A stretch of 64,000 nt of DNA from Rhodobacter sp. SY28-1 (GCF_005222785.1 NZ_STGH01000006.1:34488-98487), one strand, 5' to 3'; positions 16,700-25,754 are shown, counted from the stretch's first letter. Translations and numbers: made by a program. The notes: generated from the sequence alone by a model not told the origin.

Positions 16700-16792
16700 T
16701 CCATTAGAGGACGTACGACTATCTCGCTCCTTGGGGTAATAGTCGTAAGGTGCCCGGCTTTAGTTCCCCGACGGCCGGGCACCTGTTTTTTA
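16700..16792 (+). ncRNA. Candidate small RNA with intrinsic terminator
   Basis: A possible -10 box (TATATT, 16688-16693) is followed by about 90 bases that fold into two stems: ACGACTA/TAGTCGT (16715-16721 with 16740-16746) and an 11-bp GC-rich stem (16748-16758 with 16774-16784) ending in a run of six T. No protein gene on this strand lies upstream for the terminator to serve. No -35 element is clear, so expression is inferred. Confidence 0.45.
16748..16791 (+). terminator. Rho-independent terminator, orphan
   Basis: Perfect 11-bp stem AGGTGCCCGGC/GCCGGGCACCT with a 15-base loop followed by GTTTTTT. Orientation is clearly plus. It ends the candidate small RNA described above. Confidence 0.8.
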
Positions 16793-16850
16793 ATCTTCCC
16801 CAACCGCACTTTCGATATCTGGGATAGGCTGCAGCTTCGGCCATTAGCTC

Positions 16851-17692
16851 GGTGTTGTCGGAGGAGCTTTGGTTGCCGCGAGGCAAGGCGCTCAGCGAGC
16901 CTGACCACATCACCAGTCGCTCCCGCTTCGCTACATCCAGACGAGCCCCAAGATCATCCGCCCAGCGGTGATGCTCTACATCCGCTTCCCGTGGTCACTG
17001 CGAAATGTAGGGAATATCCGCCATGAGCGCGGCTTCGAAGTCAGCAACGAGACGGTGCGTACTGGTGGAACAGGTTCGGCCCAACGTTCGCCGCCGAGAT
17101 TCGTGGGAAACGTGTCGAAGCGGTGCGTGCGTGCCGCAAATGGCAGTGGCACCTGGACGAGGTCTACGTGAAGATCAACGGCGTGAGGCACCATCTTTGG
17201 CGGGCTGTTGATCACGAGGGCGAGGTGCTGGAAAGCTTCGTCACCAAGCGCCGCGATCGCAAAGCAGCCCTTAAATTCTTGAAGAAATCGATGAAACGGC
17301 ATGGCCGACCTGAGACGATCGTGACCGATCGACTTCGGTCCCACGGCGCTGCGCCTAACGACCTGGGCCGCAGTGATGACCGCAAGATGGGGCGGTGGCT
17401 CAACAATCGGGCAGAGAATTCGCACTTTCCATTCCGACGACGGGAGCGGGCAATGTTGCGGTTCCGGCGCATGCGAACGTTGCAGAAGTTCGCCTAAGTC
17501 CATGCCTCGGTCCAAAACCACTTTCCGACGGAGCGCCGCCTCCAGAACCGCGACACGTACAAGCTGACCCGTGCCGCCGCTCTCGCCGATTGGCGCGCCT
17601 TCTCGCAGTCTGATCGACTCGTGGGTTTGGGGTGACGGAGACTGGTTCGCATTCCTGAAAGCACCTTGTTCTGACAAAGCCCCTCAACGCCG
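16851..17692 (+). pseudogene. IS6-family element with frameshifted transposase
   Basis: The left end (GGTGTTGTCGGAGGAGCTTT) is at 16851 and a related inverted end near 17673-17692. The transposase has lost its ATG and changes frame at least twice: YIQTSPKIIRPAVMLYIRF at the start, then WHLDEVYVKINGVRHHLWRA in another frame from ~17123, and a third frame after 17497 (VHASVQNHFPTERRLQNRDT). The DDE residues are still visible (LDEV, TDRL, NRAENSH), but no single frame gives a full enzyme. Confidence 0.85.
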
Positions 17693-17875
17693 AGGTCTTC
17701 TATCCCCTGCGCAAAGCTCAAATCCTGATCAAGAAATGGCACCACCACTACAGTACCGTCAGGCCCACAGCGCCTTGGAGATACCGCACACCAATGCCGC
17801 AGACCCTCGTTCCGATGGACCCAAGGCCGACCATACACTAACATTCAACTCGGACCTCTCTATGGGGGCAGTCCA
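17690..17875 (+). mobile_element. IS3-family OrfB 3' fragment
   Basis: The frame encodes LNAEVFYPLRKAQILIKKWH and STVRPTAPWRYR, the C-terminal end of an IS3 OrfB, ending at TIH-stop (~17851) followed by an IS3-like right end. The preceding part is missing because an IS6 element abuts it. Confidence 0.7.
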
Positions 17876-17948
17876 GCGCTATCCTTGGACGCATAGCCGT
17901 GCCAGGTCCCGACAGTGCACGTGCCTAAGTATCGCAAGGAGTAGGAAG

Positions 17949-18509
17949 ATGAGTCGCACGCAGGTGACAGACCGCAGGACAATGGCTTTGGCTCTGATGG
18001 CGGCTCCGCTGACGGCCGGTGTTGCCGCCCGGGCCGATGAAGCCGACGTAAAGGCCGTCGCGCTGGCCTTGGCGGAGAATGCACTGCTCCTATACCAGCT
18101 CTTTGCCCTAGAGCATCTTGCGTGCGGTTTTTGGCACATTCAGACTCAAGTGTTGCTTGACGCCGCCAGCCCGGATCCAGGCCGGGATCAGACTGCAGAC
18201 CTTGACTCGCTTCGCTCCGCAGCCTCTGGGTTGCGGGACGCAAATACGGCAATTCTGAAGGAGATCAGGAGAGAAGCGGGAATGGCGCCGCTACGACGCC
18301 TACAGGTAAAGAACGTAGTCGGAACAATCGGGCATTTCACTGACGATACCAGTGGCATAATCAACTACCTGGCGGGCGCCAAAGTCTCGGAGGCCGTCGC
18401 TCTGCATCGGGAGAGATCGGTGCCACTTTTCGAAAGTCTGCAACGTGACTTTGACGTAGCCGCCTCCTCCACAGCCGCCGACGTCAGGGCACTTGCAGCA
18501 TCGATCTAA
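17949..18509 (+). CDS. Predicted secreted hypothetical protein
   Basis: 186 residues from the ATG at 17949, preceded by AAGGAG. The N-terminus is a signal peptide (MALALMAAPLTAGVAARA). The mature part is helical and Ala-rich (LALAENALLLYQLFALEHLA, SVPLFESLQRDFDVAASS). No cofactor-binding motif is seen and I do not recognise the family. Both flanks are IS3 debris, so the gene may have come in with a transposon. Confidence 0.65.
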   Translation: MSRTQVTDRRTMALALMAAPLTAGVAARADEADVKAVALALAENALLLYQLFALEHLACGFWHIQTQVLLDAASPDPGRDQTADLDSLRSAASGLRDANTAILKEIRREAGMAPLRRLQVKNVVGTIGHFTDDTSGIINYLAGAKVSEAVALHRERSVPLFESLQRDFDVAASSTAADVRALAASI

Positions 18510-18519
18510 TTGAGTCGAG

Positions 18520-18615
18520 TTGGCTGCAGCCCCTGGAAGAACGGCTACTGTGAGAGCTTCAACTCGAAACTTACGGACGGGCTGCTCAACGGGGAGGTCC
18601 TTTTTCAGTTCCGTT
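18520..18615 (+). mobile_element. IS3-family OrfB fragment
   Basis: The sequence encodes PWKNGYCESFNSKLTDGLLN followed by GEV and a short tail before a stop, matching the region around the last catalytic Glu of IS3 OrfB. Only about 30 codons survive. The next ~260 bases up to the regulator gene show no clear gene. Confidence 0.7.
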
Positions 18616-18875
18616 GAAGCATGGATCGGCATCGAACCTTGTCGACGCCACAAGAACACCAAGTGCCCGCACTCTTCGTTGGGTATTGCCCGCCAGCTCC
18701 AGAGGCCGGCTTCGCCATCCGGAGCCGCTGCGCCGGCCAACCAAGCCGTAACGCCAAGACCGCCATGCACCAAGAATGAAGCGGACCACTCAAGCGTGGC
18801 AGGCCAAAGATTTGGGACCGGGGCTTCCGCAGCCACGCATAGCCGCAGCAAGAAAATCACGCTAGTATCGCATGC

Positions 18876-20354
18876 ATGGAAACATCGGTTTCAATCGGTG
18901 CCTTCGCATTTAACCCCGCTACCGGCCAACTGAGCCGGGATGGCGTTGCAGCGCCGCTCCGCGGCAGGGCACTGGCTGTGTTGACAGCGCTCGTCGAGGC
19001 AGAGGGAGTCGTGACCAAAGAAAGGCTTCTGACCTCGGCTTGGCCCGGCGTGACAGTCGAGGAGGGTAATCTGACAGTCCAGATCGCGGGCTTGCGCAAG
19101 CTTCTGGGCGAAGAGACGATTATCACCGTTCCGCGGATCGGATATCGGCTCAGACGAGACCGGCTGCTTCCCGATGTCGTCGAACTGCCCCGCATTGCTG
19201 TACTGCCCATCGAACTGATCGGCAGTGGCACTGAGGATAGGTATCTTGCTGATGGTATTGCCGAGGATATCGTTACCGCCTTGGGCAGATTCAAGGAATT
19301 CACAGTATTGACCAGGCAATCTGCGCTGGCACATCAAGACGCTCTGGCAACAAACGGCGTGCGCTATGCGCTTCACGGCAGCCTGCGGCGCGTCGGAGAA
19401 CGGTTGCGCATCGCTGCACATTTGTCGGAGACCACAGGCGGATCGCAGCTCTGGGCGCGCACGTTCGATAGCACTTTTGCCGACCTCTTTGATTTGCAGG
19501 ACCGGATCACCGAAGCAGTCGTCAGCGCGGTTGCGCCCGAAGTACAGTCTGCCGAGTTGAGAGCGGCTCGGACGAGGCCTGCAAGCACAGATGCGTATGA
19601 CCTCTACCTTCGCGGTATGGCCGAGCTCGAGAAGACCACGGACGCAGGTTCTCGCATGGCTTTCGAGCTTATGGGCCGCGCAATCGAAAAAGAAGCTGAC
19701 AACCCGGTCTATCTTGCCGCACAGTCATGGGTGCTGCAGTTCCGCCCCATGTCTGGCTGGGCCGATATAACCGAGGACGACCAGCGTACTTGCCGCGAGC
19801 TGGCATTGCGCGCCCTCGGCATCGGTACAGACGACGCGAGGGCGCTCAGTTATTGTTCCAACGCGCTGCTGCACTCCAGCACTGAATTTGAGCTTGCGCA
19901 CGCGACTAGCCGCCGCGCATTGGCAGCGAACCCGAATCTGATGGTCGCGGTCGTCATCGCCGCCATCAACGAGCTGCATCTTGGGGATCTTGCATTAGCG
20001 GACGAGCTTGCCGTACGGGCACTCAAACTGAGCCCCGCGGAGCCTATGCGCTTCATTTCACTGATCCTTCGCGCGCATGTGGCCATTGTGAGTGGTCGGT
20101 ACCAAGAGGCGTTGAATGTTGCCGACGAGGCGCTGGCCTTGAATCTTACTTACGCGCCGACCCATTGGATGCTGACTGCAGCGAACGCGTTGATGGGGCG
20201 GATTGATGCCGCTCACGAAAGCTGCGCTCGACTGAAACTGGCCATTCCGGGCACCACTGTTGCGGCCATCAGACGAGGACAGCCAAAAAAATTGCCGGAA
20301 CGAATTGATCCCGTGCTTCGGGGATTGCGTCTAGCCGGTCTGCCTGAAAGCTGA
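18876..20354 (+). CDS. Winged-helix (OmpR/CadC-type) TPR transcriptional regulator, paralogue
   Basis: 492 residues. Residues ~6-92 form an OmpR-type winged helix (LRGRALAVLTALVEAEGVVT, AWPGVTVEEGNLTVQIAGLR, ITVPRIGYRLRRD). The middle domain has RIAVLPIELIGSG, YLADGIAEDIVTALGRFKEF and VLTRQSALAHQ, matching the other regulator at 9890-11386, and GSQLWARTFDSTFADLFDLQ, common in this class. The C-terminal half is TPR-like. No membrane helix seen. Two regulators of this type within 10 kb suggest duplication or repeated acquisition. Confidence 0.85.
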   Translation: METSVSIGAFAFNPATGQLSRDGVAAPLRGRALAVLTALVEAEGVVTKERLLTSAWPGVTVEEGNLTVQIAGLRKLLGEETIITVPRIGYRLRRDRLLPDVVELPRIAVLPIELIGSGTEDRYLADGIAEDIVTALGRFKEFTVLTRQSALAHQDALATNGVRYALHGSLRRVGERLRIAAHLSETTGGSQLWARTFDSTFADLFDLQDRITEAVVSAVAPEVQSAELRAARTRPASTDAYDLYLRGMAELEKTTDAGSRMAFELMGRAIEKEADNPVYLAAQSWVLQFRPMSGWADITEDDQRTCRELALRALGIGTDDARALSYCSNALLHSSTEFELAHATSRRALAANPNLMVAVVIAAINELHLGDLALADELAVRALKLSPAEPMRFISLILRAHVAIVSGRYQEALNVADEALALNLTYAPTHWMLTAANALMGRIDAAHESCARLKLAIPGTTVAAIRRGQPKKLPERIDPVLRGLRLAGLPES

Positions 20355-21018
20355 GCACGACGGTCTTTTGGGCAAATTTGGAACTTTTAATTCTCCGATA
20401 AAGGACCGAAAGGCGGTCTCACACCCATGCTTGCCAACAGAAGGCGTGGTTGTCACGCTCATGGAGGAGCAAATGATTACGACACTATCCATCTTGTCGC
20501 TGGACCAAGGGCCCAGATGGAGCGACGAGCAAATTGTTGAGGTTGGAGAGCCGCCGCGGCCCCACACAACCTCTGCAATAATGCGGGTCATTGTTGCCCT
20601 GTTCGGTTGGCATCGCTCGGTGAACAGCGCAGTGGGACACTGACGCTGTACCAGCAACGATCCAACTGCAGCCATCCTCGGAGGGCGGACCTTTCAATAA
20701 GCGAATTGAGCTCTACACAAGAGGTCCGCCGCAATTTCCGATCAGTACTGCCAAATCCCTGCCCGAAAGCACTCTCCATCCCAAAGACACCGCTGGAGAG
20801 CCGGCGAACCTCACCAATCTTGCCGTTCAAACATAGCTGGCTGCGCCAGACGCGGCGCGGGCTACTTGCTCGGTTCAGGACACACACGCGGCTCATGCTC
20901 CTTCCAAATGCTGTCGGCAGGGCTGGCTTGGAAAGCATGAACTCTGACCTGACTTCGGGGTGATTACAGCCGCGCGCGCTTCAACGGAGTTCCAAACAGT
21001 GAGAGTTTGCAATAGAAA
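20355..21018. other. Mostly empty intergenic DNA
   Basis: No gene with recognisable motifs. One possible 56-codon frame (20473-20643, plus) is listed separately. The remainder has lower coding character than its surroundings and probably derives from decayed mobile DNA. Confidence 0.5.
20473..20643 (+). CDS. Possible small protein (weak)
   Basis: 56 codons from the ATG at 20473 with GGAGGA 5-6 bases upstream. The sequence (MITTLSILSLDQGPRWSDEQ, IMRVIVALFGWHRSV) has no known motif. The ribosome-binding site is the only support. Confidence 0.25.
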   Translation: MITTLSILSLDQGPRWSDEQIVEVGEPPRPHTTSAIMRVIVALFGWHRSVNSAVGH

Positions 21019-21070
21019 CAATGATTTGGGCACTGGAGAAGGTTGGATGTCAGGCCCATCCCCTCCGCCA
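21019..21070 (+). repeat. Imperfect direct repeat, left copy
   Basis: The 30 bases at 21041-21070 (starting GGTTGGATGT and ending CCTCCGCCA) recur at 42904-42932 with one substitution and one single-base gap; weaker similarity extends ~22 bases upstream. The two copies bracket the catabolic block. The CCGCCA ending resembles a tRNA 3' end, but no tRNA is present. Confidence 0.7.
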
Positions 21071-21397
21071 CTCAATCCCGATAAGCTATTGATATTTCAT
21101 AGACTAGTGGGATGATGCTTTAACGCATCCCCCATCTGAACCCCCTCGCCTTTTAAGGTTCTCAGGAATGAGGCGACAGTAAAGTGGAGGTTCGCAGAGG
21201 GTCTCGCGCCTCGGCTCGCCCGGTTCCGGCGGCCCCAAGCTCGTCAGGCGCGATGCAGCAAGGACAGTTAGACCCGGATCCGCATCACAACCCAGCGGCA
21301 CATCGTGCAAGCGCGCAGCGCAGGGTCTGAGGCGAGCGCGCGTGCCACACCGTTGCGTGCCGTGAAACGCGCAAACACCGAAGTGGGTCGGCCCGGA

Positions 21398-21735
21398 TTA
21401 AAGCGTGCTTGATCTTGCATCCGGCGCGACGTACGCGGCCGCCTTTTCCACAATGTCACGGTCCTCGATCACCCGTACCAACTCGCACTTCAACCGACAG
21501 TTCTCGGCCGCATGATCCACGCCGGGCTTCTTCGGCTCAGGATCGCCGAACAGGTTGATCCACTGGTAGAGCGAATGCTTGCTGACGCCCAAACGACCAG
21601 ACACCTCCCCAGCAGGATACCCTCGCACCGCGATCTGATGCACCGCGTCCCGCTTGAACTCGTCGCTGTAATTGCTTGTCCCTGTGTTGGCCTCGTAACC
21701 TCAGAGTCAGGGGTCAATGCGTACAAAAATCCAGC
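21398..21735 (-). pseudogene. IS3-family OrfA remnant
   Basis: Minus-strand frame encoding GTSNYSDEFKRDAVHQIAVR, GYPAGEVSGRLGVSKHSLYQ and a leucine-zipper-like helix, the usual IS3 OrfA. The expected start codon reads ACA instead of ATG, and the frame ends early after VEKAAAYVAPDAR. An IS end (TTTTTGTACGC, then TTGACCCCTGAC) lies at ~21705-21735 and matches the one at ~33300-33330. Confidence 0.75.
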
Positions 21736-21784
21736 GGCTCCTCCGTGCTCCCAAACGGTGACTCACCCCTTTCAACACCGAGGA

Positions 21785-21816
21785 TGCCGGGCTTCACTGT
21801 CGGAGTGAGCCCGGCA
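21785..21816. repeat. GC-rich inverted repeat
   Basis: Arms TGCCGGGCT (21785-21793) and AGCCCGGCA (21808-21816), nearly extendable by TCAC/GTGA. It has no T tract. It may be a second stem behind the TRAP operon terminator. Confidence 0.4.
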
Positions 21817-21939
21817 CCGGAATCCAAGATCTTCTGCTGATCCTTCGGATTTGGGCAGACTATGGAGGCGCCCCCTTTGGTCGGCAAGGCTGCGCCCCGA
21901 GACTGTCCCAGAGATCATGGAGATCCGCAAAATCCAGCC

Positions 21940-21965
21940 CTTGCGCAGCTGGCCAGCTGCGCAAG
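21940..21965 (-). terminator. Perfect 26-bp palindrome behind the TRAP operon
   Basis: CTTGCGCAGCTGG (21940-21952) is followed directly by its reverse complement. It lies 23 bases past the DctP stop on the minus strand, and GGCTGGATTTT follows it in that direction, so it likely works as a transcription terminator or 3'-end stabiliser. Confidence 0.6.
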
Positions 21966-21988
21966 AGCCGAAAGCACGATCCTTGAAA

Positions 21989-23077
21989 TCAGCGGTAGGG
22001 ATATCCCGCCTTGTCCATGGTCTCGGCGTACTTCTTGAATGCCTCCACCACTTTGGCCGAGCGTGGGGATGAGGCTGCAACCTCGTCCCAGAAGACCTTG
22101 GAATCCTCGACCACCTGCGCCCATTCTGCATCCGGCAACGCGGTCAGTTCCATCTTCTCGCCCTCGACCCGCAGCTTGGCCTCGCCGCCCCAGTACCAAA
22201 CCTGACGGTAGTAGTGCGACTGGTCGATGGTGCTTCTGAACAGTTGCTGCAGGTGCGGCGGGACTTTCTCCCAGCTGGCGGTGTTGGCGAAGTAGCTGCC
22301 GAACCACGCCCCGGTGACAGAGTTGGTTAGCGCGTATTTGCAGACATCCGCCCAGCCCACCTCATAGGCCTCGGTGAAGCCGCACCAGGCCACGCCGTCG
22401 ATCTCGCCGGTCTGCATCGCGACCTCGACGTTGTCCCACGGGATCGTCACCGGGATCATGCCATATTTGGCAAGGAACCGCCCCGCCGTCGGCACACCAA
22501 AGACGCGCAGGCCCGCCATGTCGGCCAGGCTGCGGATCGGCTTTTCGGTGGTGAAGATGTGCAGCGGGTCCCAGGCCCCGGCGGACAGCCAGGTGACGCC
22601 CTCGACTTCCGAATAGGCCTCTTCCCAAATTTCCTTCAGCCCGTAGTACTGGAACAGCGCTGGTACATCGAGGCTGTAGCGGGTGGCGAAGGGAAAGTAG
22701 CCGCCGAAGACCGAGATATCGACCGGCGAGGCCATCGTCGCCTCATCCGACTGCACGGCGTCAAGGGTGCCGCTCTGCAGCGCGCGGAACAGGTCGGCGG
22801 TGGGGACCAGCTGGTCAGCGTAATACAGCTCGATCTCCATCTCGCCATTGGCAGCGGCGTTGAAGGCCTCGATCTGCGGCTTGATAACATGGGCCCCCAG
22901 CGGCGCGCCGGAATAGGTCTGCAGCCGCCACTTGATCGGGCCGGTCTGGGCAATGACGGCAGGTGCGGCAAGGGTCGCCCCAGCCACGGCACCCGCCCCC
23001 AGGACGGACTGGCGCAGGAAGTTGCGCCGAGAGGCAAGGATCGCCTCGGACGGGCTTTGCGTTTTCTTCTCGGTCAT
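21989..23077 (-). CDS. TRAP transporter substrate-binding protein (DctP family)
   Basis: 362 residues from the ATG at 23077 (AAGGAG upstream). A twin-arginine-like leader (SRRNFLRQSVLGAGAVAGAT) precedes the mature protein (IKWRLQTYSGAPLGAHVIKP). Typical DctP segments follow: ADLFRALQSGTLDAVQSDEA, ADMAGLRVFGVPTAGRFLAK, NVEVAMQTGEIDGVAWCGFT. It captures an acidic or polar substrate in the periplasm and delivers it to DctQM. It is the last gene of deoR-dctQ-dctM-dctP. The neighbouring Glp-like operon suggests the ligand feeds that pathway. Confidence 0.92.
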   Translation of the reverse strand: MTEKKTQSPSEAILASRRNFLRQSVLGAGAVAGATLAAPAVIAQTGPIKWRLQTYSGAPLGAHVIKPQIEAFNAAANGEMEIELYYADQLVPTADLFRALQSGTLDAVQSDEATMASPVDISVFGGYFPFATRYSLDVPALFQYYGLKEIWEEAYSEVEGVTWLSAGAWDPLHIFTTEKPIRSLADMAGLRVFGVPTAGRFLAKYGMIPVTIPWDNVEVAMQTGEIDGVAWCGFTEAYEVGWADVCKYALTNSVTGAWFGSYFANTASWEKVPPHLQQLFRSTIDQSHYYRQVWYWGGEAKLRVEGEKMELTALPDAEWAQVVEDSKVFWDEVAASSPRSAKVVEAFKKYAETMDKAGYPYR

Positions 23078-23128
23078 CGTCGTCTCCTTGTTGTTGCTGG
23101 GCTTCTTCGGCCCCAAGTGGTCGTCAGG

Positions 23129-24466
23129 TTAACCCCGCACGTTGATCTGCTCGGGCAGCCAGAGCGCGATCTGCGGGAAAATCATCAACAGCACGATGGT
23201 CAGCGCCATCATCGCCGCGAAGGGCCAGATGGAGCGGTAGATGTCGGGAAGGGCGATTTCCTTCGGCGCGAGCGAGCGCATCAGGAACAGGTTGTAGCCG
23301 AAAGGCGGCGTGATGTAGGCGATCTGGCAGGTGATGGTGTAAAGGACGCCGTACCAGATCAGTTGGTTGTCGAAGCCAAGGTCAAGGCTTGCAACCAGCG
23401 GGATGTAAAGCGGCGCCACGATCACCAGCATCGCGGTGTCGTCGAGGAACATTCCCAGCAGCAGGAAGCTTAGCTGCATCATGATGATGATGGCCCAGGG
23501 GCCCATATGCCACTGGCCGATAAACAGGTTCTCGATTGCCTTCACCGCACCCAGCCCATCGAACACCGCGCCGAAGGCCAGTGCGGCCAGGATGAGCCAG
23601 AGGAACATGCAGGAGACGGCCAGCGTCTTCATCGAGGTCTCGCGGATCAGCCGCCACGAAAAGCGCCCCTTGGCCAGAGCGGCGAGAGTGGCCGAGGTTG
23701 CGCCCACGGCAGAGCTTTCGACAAGGCTCGTGTAGCCCGACACAAACAGCCCGGTCATGAAGAAGAAGATCAGGAACGGGATGATCCCGGCGCGGGCAAG
23801 GGCAAGCTTCTGGCCGAAGCTCATGTTCAGTTCTTCCGGTGGGACCGGGGGGGCAAGTTTCGGGTTCAGCTTGGCGCGGATCATGATGTAGGTGATGAAC
23901 ATCGCCGCCATCAGAAGTCCCGGCACCAGACCGGCGAACCACAGCTTCGACACCGGCTGGCGGGCGATCATGCCGTAAAGCACCAGCACGACCGACGGCG
24001 GGATCAGGATGCCCAGAGATGAGCCGCCCTGCACCACGCCGGAAATCAGCACCTTGTCATAGCCGCGACGGAGCATCTCGGGCAGGGCGATGGTGGCACC
24101 GATGGCCATGCCCGCGACGGACAGCCCGTTCATCGCCGAGATGATGACCATCACCAGGATCGTGCCGACGGCCAGCCCGCCGGGAAGTCGGCCGAACCAG
24201 ACATGCATCATCTTGTACAGGTCTTCGGCGATCCCGGATTCGGCCAGGATGTAGCCCATGTAGATGAACATGGGCAGCGTCAGCATGGCGTACCAGTTGA
24301 ACAGCTTGAAGACCTGGTTGTAGGGCAATTCTACAGCGCCGTTGCCGTACAGAAGAAGCGCTGCCCCGGCGGCGACAAAGCCGATGGCGGCGAACACCCG
24401 CTGTCCCGTGACCAAGAGCAGCGCCATTGTGGCGAACATCAGCAGCGCGATCAGTTCGTAGGACAT
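23129..24466 (-). CDS. TRAP transporter large permease (DctM family)
   Basis: 445 residues, about 12 membrane helices. Family signatures include LFNWYAMLTLPMFIYMGYIL, GGLAVGTILVMVIISAMNGL, VQGGSSLGILIPPSVVLVLY and LLLGMFLDDTAMLVIVAPLY. The ATG overlaps nothing but directly follows the dctQ stop (TAAATG). This subunit carries substrate across the inner membrane using an ion gradient. Confidence 0.93.
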   Translation of the reverse strand: MSYELIALLMFATMALLLVTGQRVFAAIGFVAAGAALLLYGNGAVELPYNQVFKLFNWYAMLTLPMFIYMGYILAESGIAEDLYKMMHVWFGRLPGGLAVGTILVMVIISAMNGLSVAGMAIGATIALPEMLRRGYDKVLISGVVQGGSSLGILIPPSVVLVLYGMIARQPVSKLWFAGLVPGLLMAAMFITYIMIRAKLNPKLAPPVPPEELNMSFGQKLALARAGIIPFLIFFFMTGLFVSGYTSLVESSAVGATSATLAALAKGRFSWRLIRETSMKTLAVSCMFLWLILAALAFGAVFDGLGAVKAIENLFIGQWHMGPWAIIIMMQLSFLLLGMFLDDTAMLVIVAPLYIPLVASLDLGFDNQLIWYGVLYTITCQIAYITPPFGYNLFLMRSLAPKEIALPDIYRSIWPFAAMMALTIVLLMIFPQIALWLPEQINVRG

Positions 24467-24976
24467 TTACAGAGGCTTTCCGCGCAACTTGGCGATGTGC
24501 TTGAACACCAGCGCGAAGGCCTGGAGCAGCATGAGGACAAGGCAGACGGTCAACAGCGCCTTGATTGGAATGACCGAGGGATTCCACATCGAGAACCGCT
24601 TCTCATTGGTCGCGATGGCGTACTGCAGCGACGAGATCGAGCCTGTCAGCATGACGCCCAAGTAGAAGATCATGCACCACACGGTGACAAGATCCAGCTT
24701 CGCCTTGCCGCGGTCGGACAGGTTCGCATACCATAGGTCCATCCGGACGTGTTCGTTGTTCTTCATCGTGATCGGCCCGCCCATGAAGTAATAGGCGGCC
24801 AGAGTGAACTGGGTCAGCTCGATGGCCCAATGGACCGGGACGTTCAGAACGTTCCGCGTCACCGCGTCCAGAAGAAGTGTTGCCCCCATGAAGAAGATCA
24901 GCGACGCGGCCAGATAGCCGACATAGTCCGAGACCCTGTCGACGATCCGCACATAGGCCCGGATCAGATGCGGCAT
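24467..24976 (-). CDS. TRAP transporter small permease (DctQ family)
   Basis: 169 residues from the ATG at 24976; an in-frame ATG at 24994 is an alternative. Four membrane helices: YLAASLIFFMGATLLLDAVT, WAIELTQFTLAAYYFMG, LVTVWCMIFYLGVMLTG and PIKALLTVCLVLMLLQAFAL. NNEHVRMDLWYANLSDRGK is the usual cytoplasmic/periplasmic loop. It pairs with DctM directly downstream. Confidence 0.9.
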   Translation of the reverse strand: MPHLIRAYVRIVDRVSDYVGYLAASLIFFMGATLLLDAVTRNVLNVPVHWAIELTQFTLAAYYFMGGPITMKNNEHVRMDLWYANLSDRGKAKLDLVTVWCMIFYLGVMLTGSISSLQYAIATNEKRFSMWNPSVIPIKALLTVCLVLMLLQAFALVFKHIAKLRGKPL

Positions 24977-24995
24977 GTCAGCACCGCCTTGCATT

Positions 24996-25754
24996 TCACG
25001 TCCAAAGTTCCACTCTCCTGTCGCGCAGCGCCTCTCTGTGCGCCTTGTCCAGACTGTCATCGCTGATGACGAAGTCGATGTCCTGCGTCGCACAGACCGC
25101 AAAGGCCGCGTGGCGGCCGAACTTCGTCGAATCCGCCAGAATGGTCACCGAACGGGCATTCCTGACCATGGCGCGGGCGATCTGTGCCTCGTCGAGGCTG
25201 GCGTCCATCGCGCCCTCTGCCGGGTCCAGCGCCGCCACGGTCAGAACAGCGCGGTCGGCACGGAAGGCCTGCAGCTGCTCGATCACAGCGATCCCCGTGG
25301 TCTGGGCATTGTCCAGCCCGTAGCGCCCGCCCAAGAGATGGATCGCGGCATCCGAGCCCGCCCGCGCCAGACGTTCGGCCAGGCGGCAGGAATTGGTGAT
25401 GACCGTCAGGCCCGGGATCACTGCCAGCGGCTCGGCGGCGGCAAGCGTGGTGGACCCGGTGTCTATGAACAGCGTCTCTCCAGGCTCGACCGCATCGGCA
25501 AGACGGCGCCCGATGGCGGCCTTGGCTGCGGTCGCGGCGGTTGCACGTTCGTCATGGCTCGGCTCGCGGATCAGCTTCGGCCGCCGCGCGCCGCCATGCA
25601 CCTTCTGGATCCTGCCGATCTCCGCCAGGACACCCAGATCGCGCCGGATCGTCTCGGACGACACGTCGAACCTCTGTGCCAGCATCTCGACCGAAACTTC
25701 CCCTTCGCGCCGGATGATCGCCTCGATCTGAGGCTGTCGCTCGTGCGGCTTCAT
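24996..25754 (-). CDS. DeoR-family transcriptional regulator (GlpR-like)
   Basis: 252 residues. An N-terminal DeoR helix-turn-helix (RQPQIEAIIRREGEVSVEML, FDVSSETIRRDLGVL, KVHGGA) and a C-terminal sugar-phosphate sensor (LFIDTGSTTLAAAEPL, VITNSCRLAERLARAG, LLGGRYGLD). Such proteins release DNA when they bind a phosphorylated intermediate. It is first in the TRAP operon and divergent from the Glp-like operon, so it probably represses both until the kinase product accumulates. Confidence 0.92.
   Translation of the reverse strand: MKPHERQPQIEAIIRREGEVSVEMLAQRFDVSSETIRRDLGVLAEIGRIQKVHGGARRPKLIREPSHDERATAATAAKAAIGRRLADAVEPGETLFIDTGSTTLAAAEPLAVIPGLTVITNSCRLAERLARAGSDAAIHLLGGRYGLDNAQTTGIAVIEQLQAFRADRAVLTVAALDPAEGAMDASLDEAQIARAMVRNARSVTILADSTKFGRHAAFAVCATQDIDFVISDDSLDKAHREALRDRRVELWT

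Noticed and set aside
18616..18860. Minus-strand frame between the IS3 fragment and the second TPR regulator
   Set aside because: Readable for about 85 codons but without motif or RBS, and its remainder runs antisense through the secreted protein gene.
21041..21070. tRNA gene ending in CCGCCA
   Set aside because: No cloverleaf can be built upstream and the T-loop consensus is missing; kept only as a repeat.
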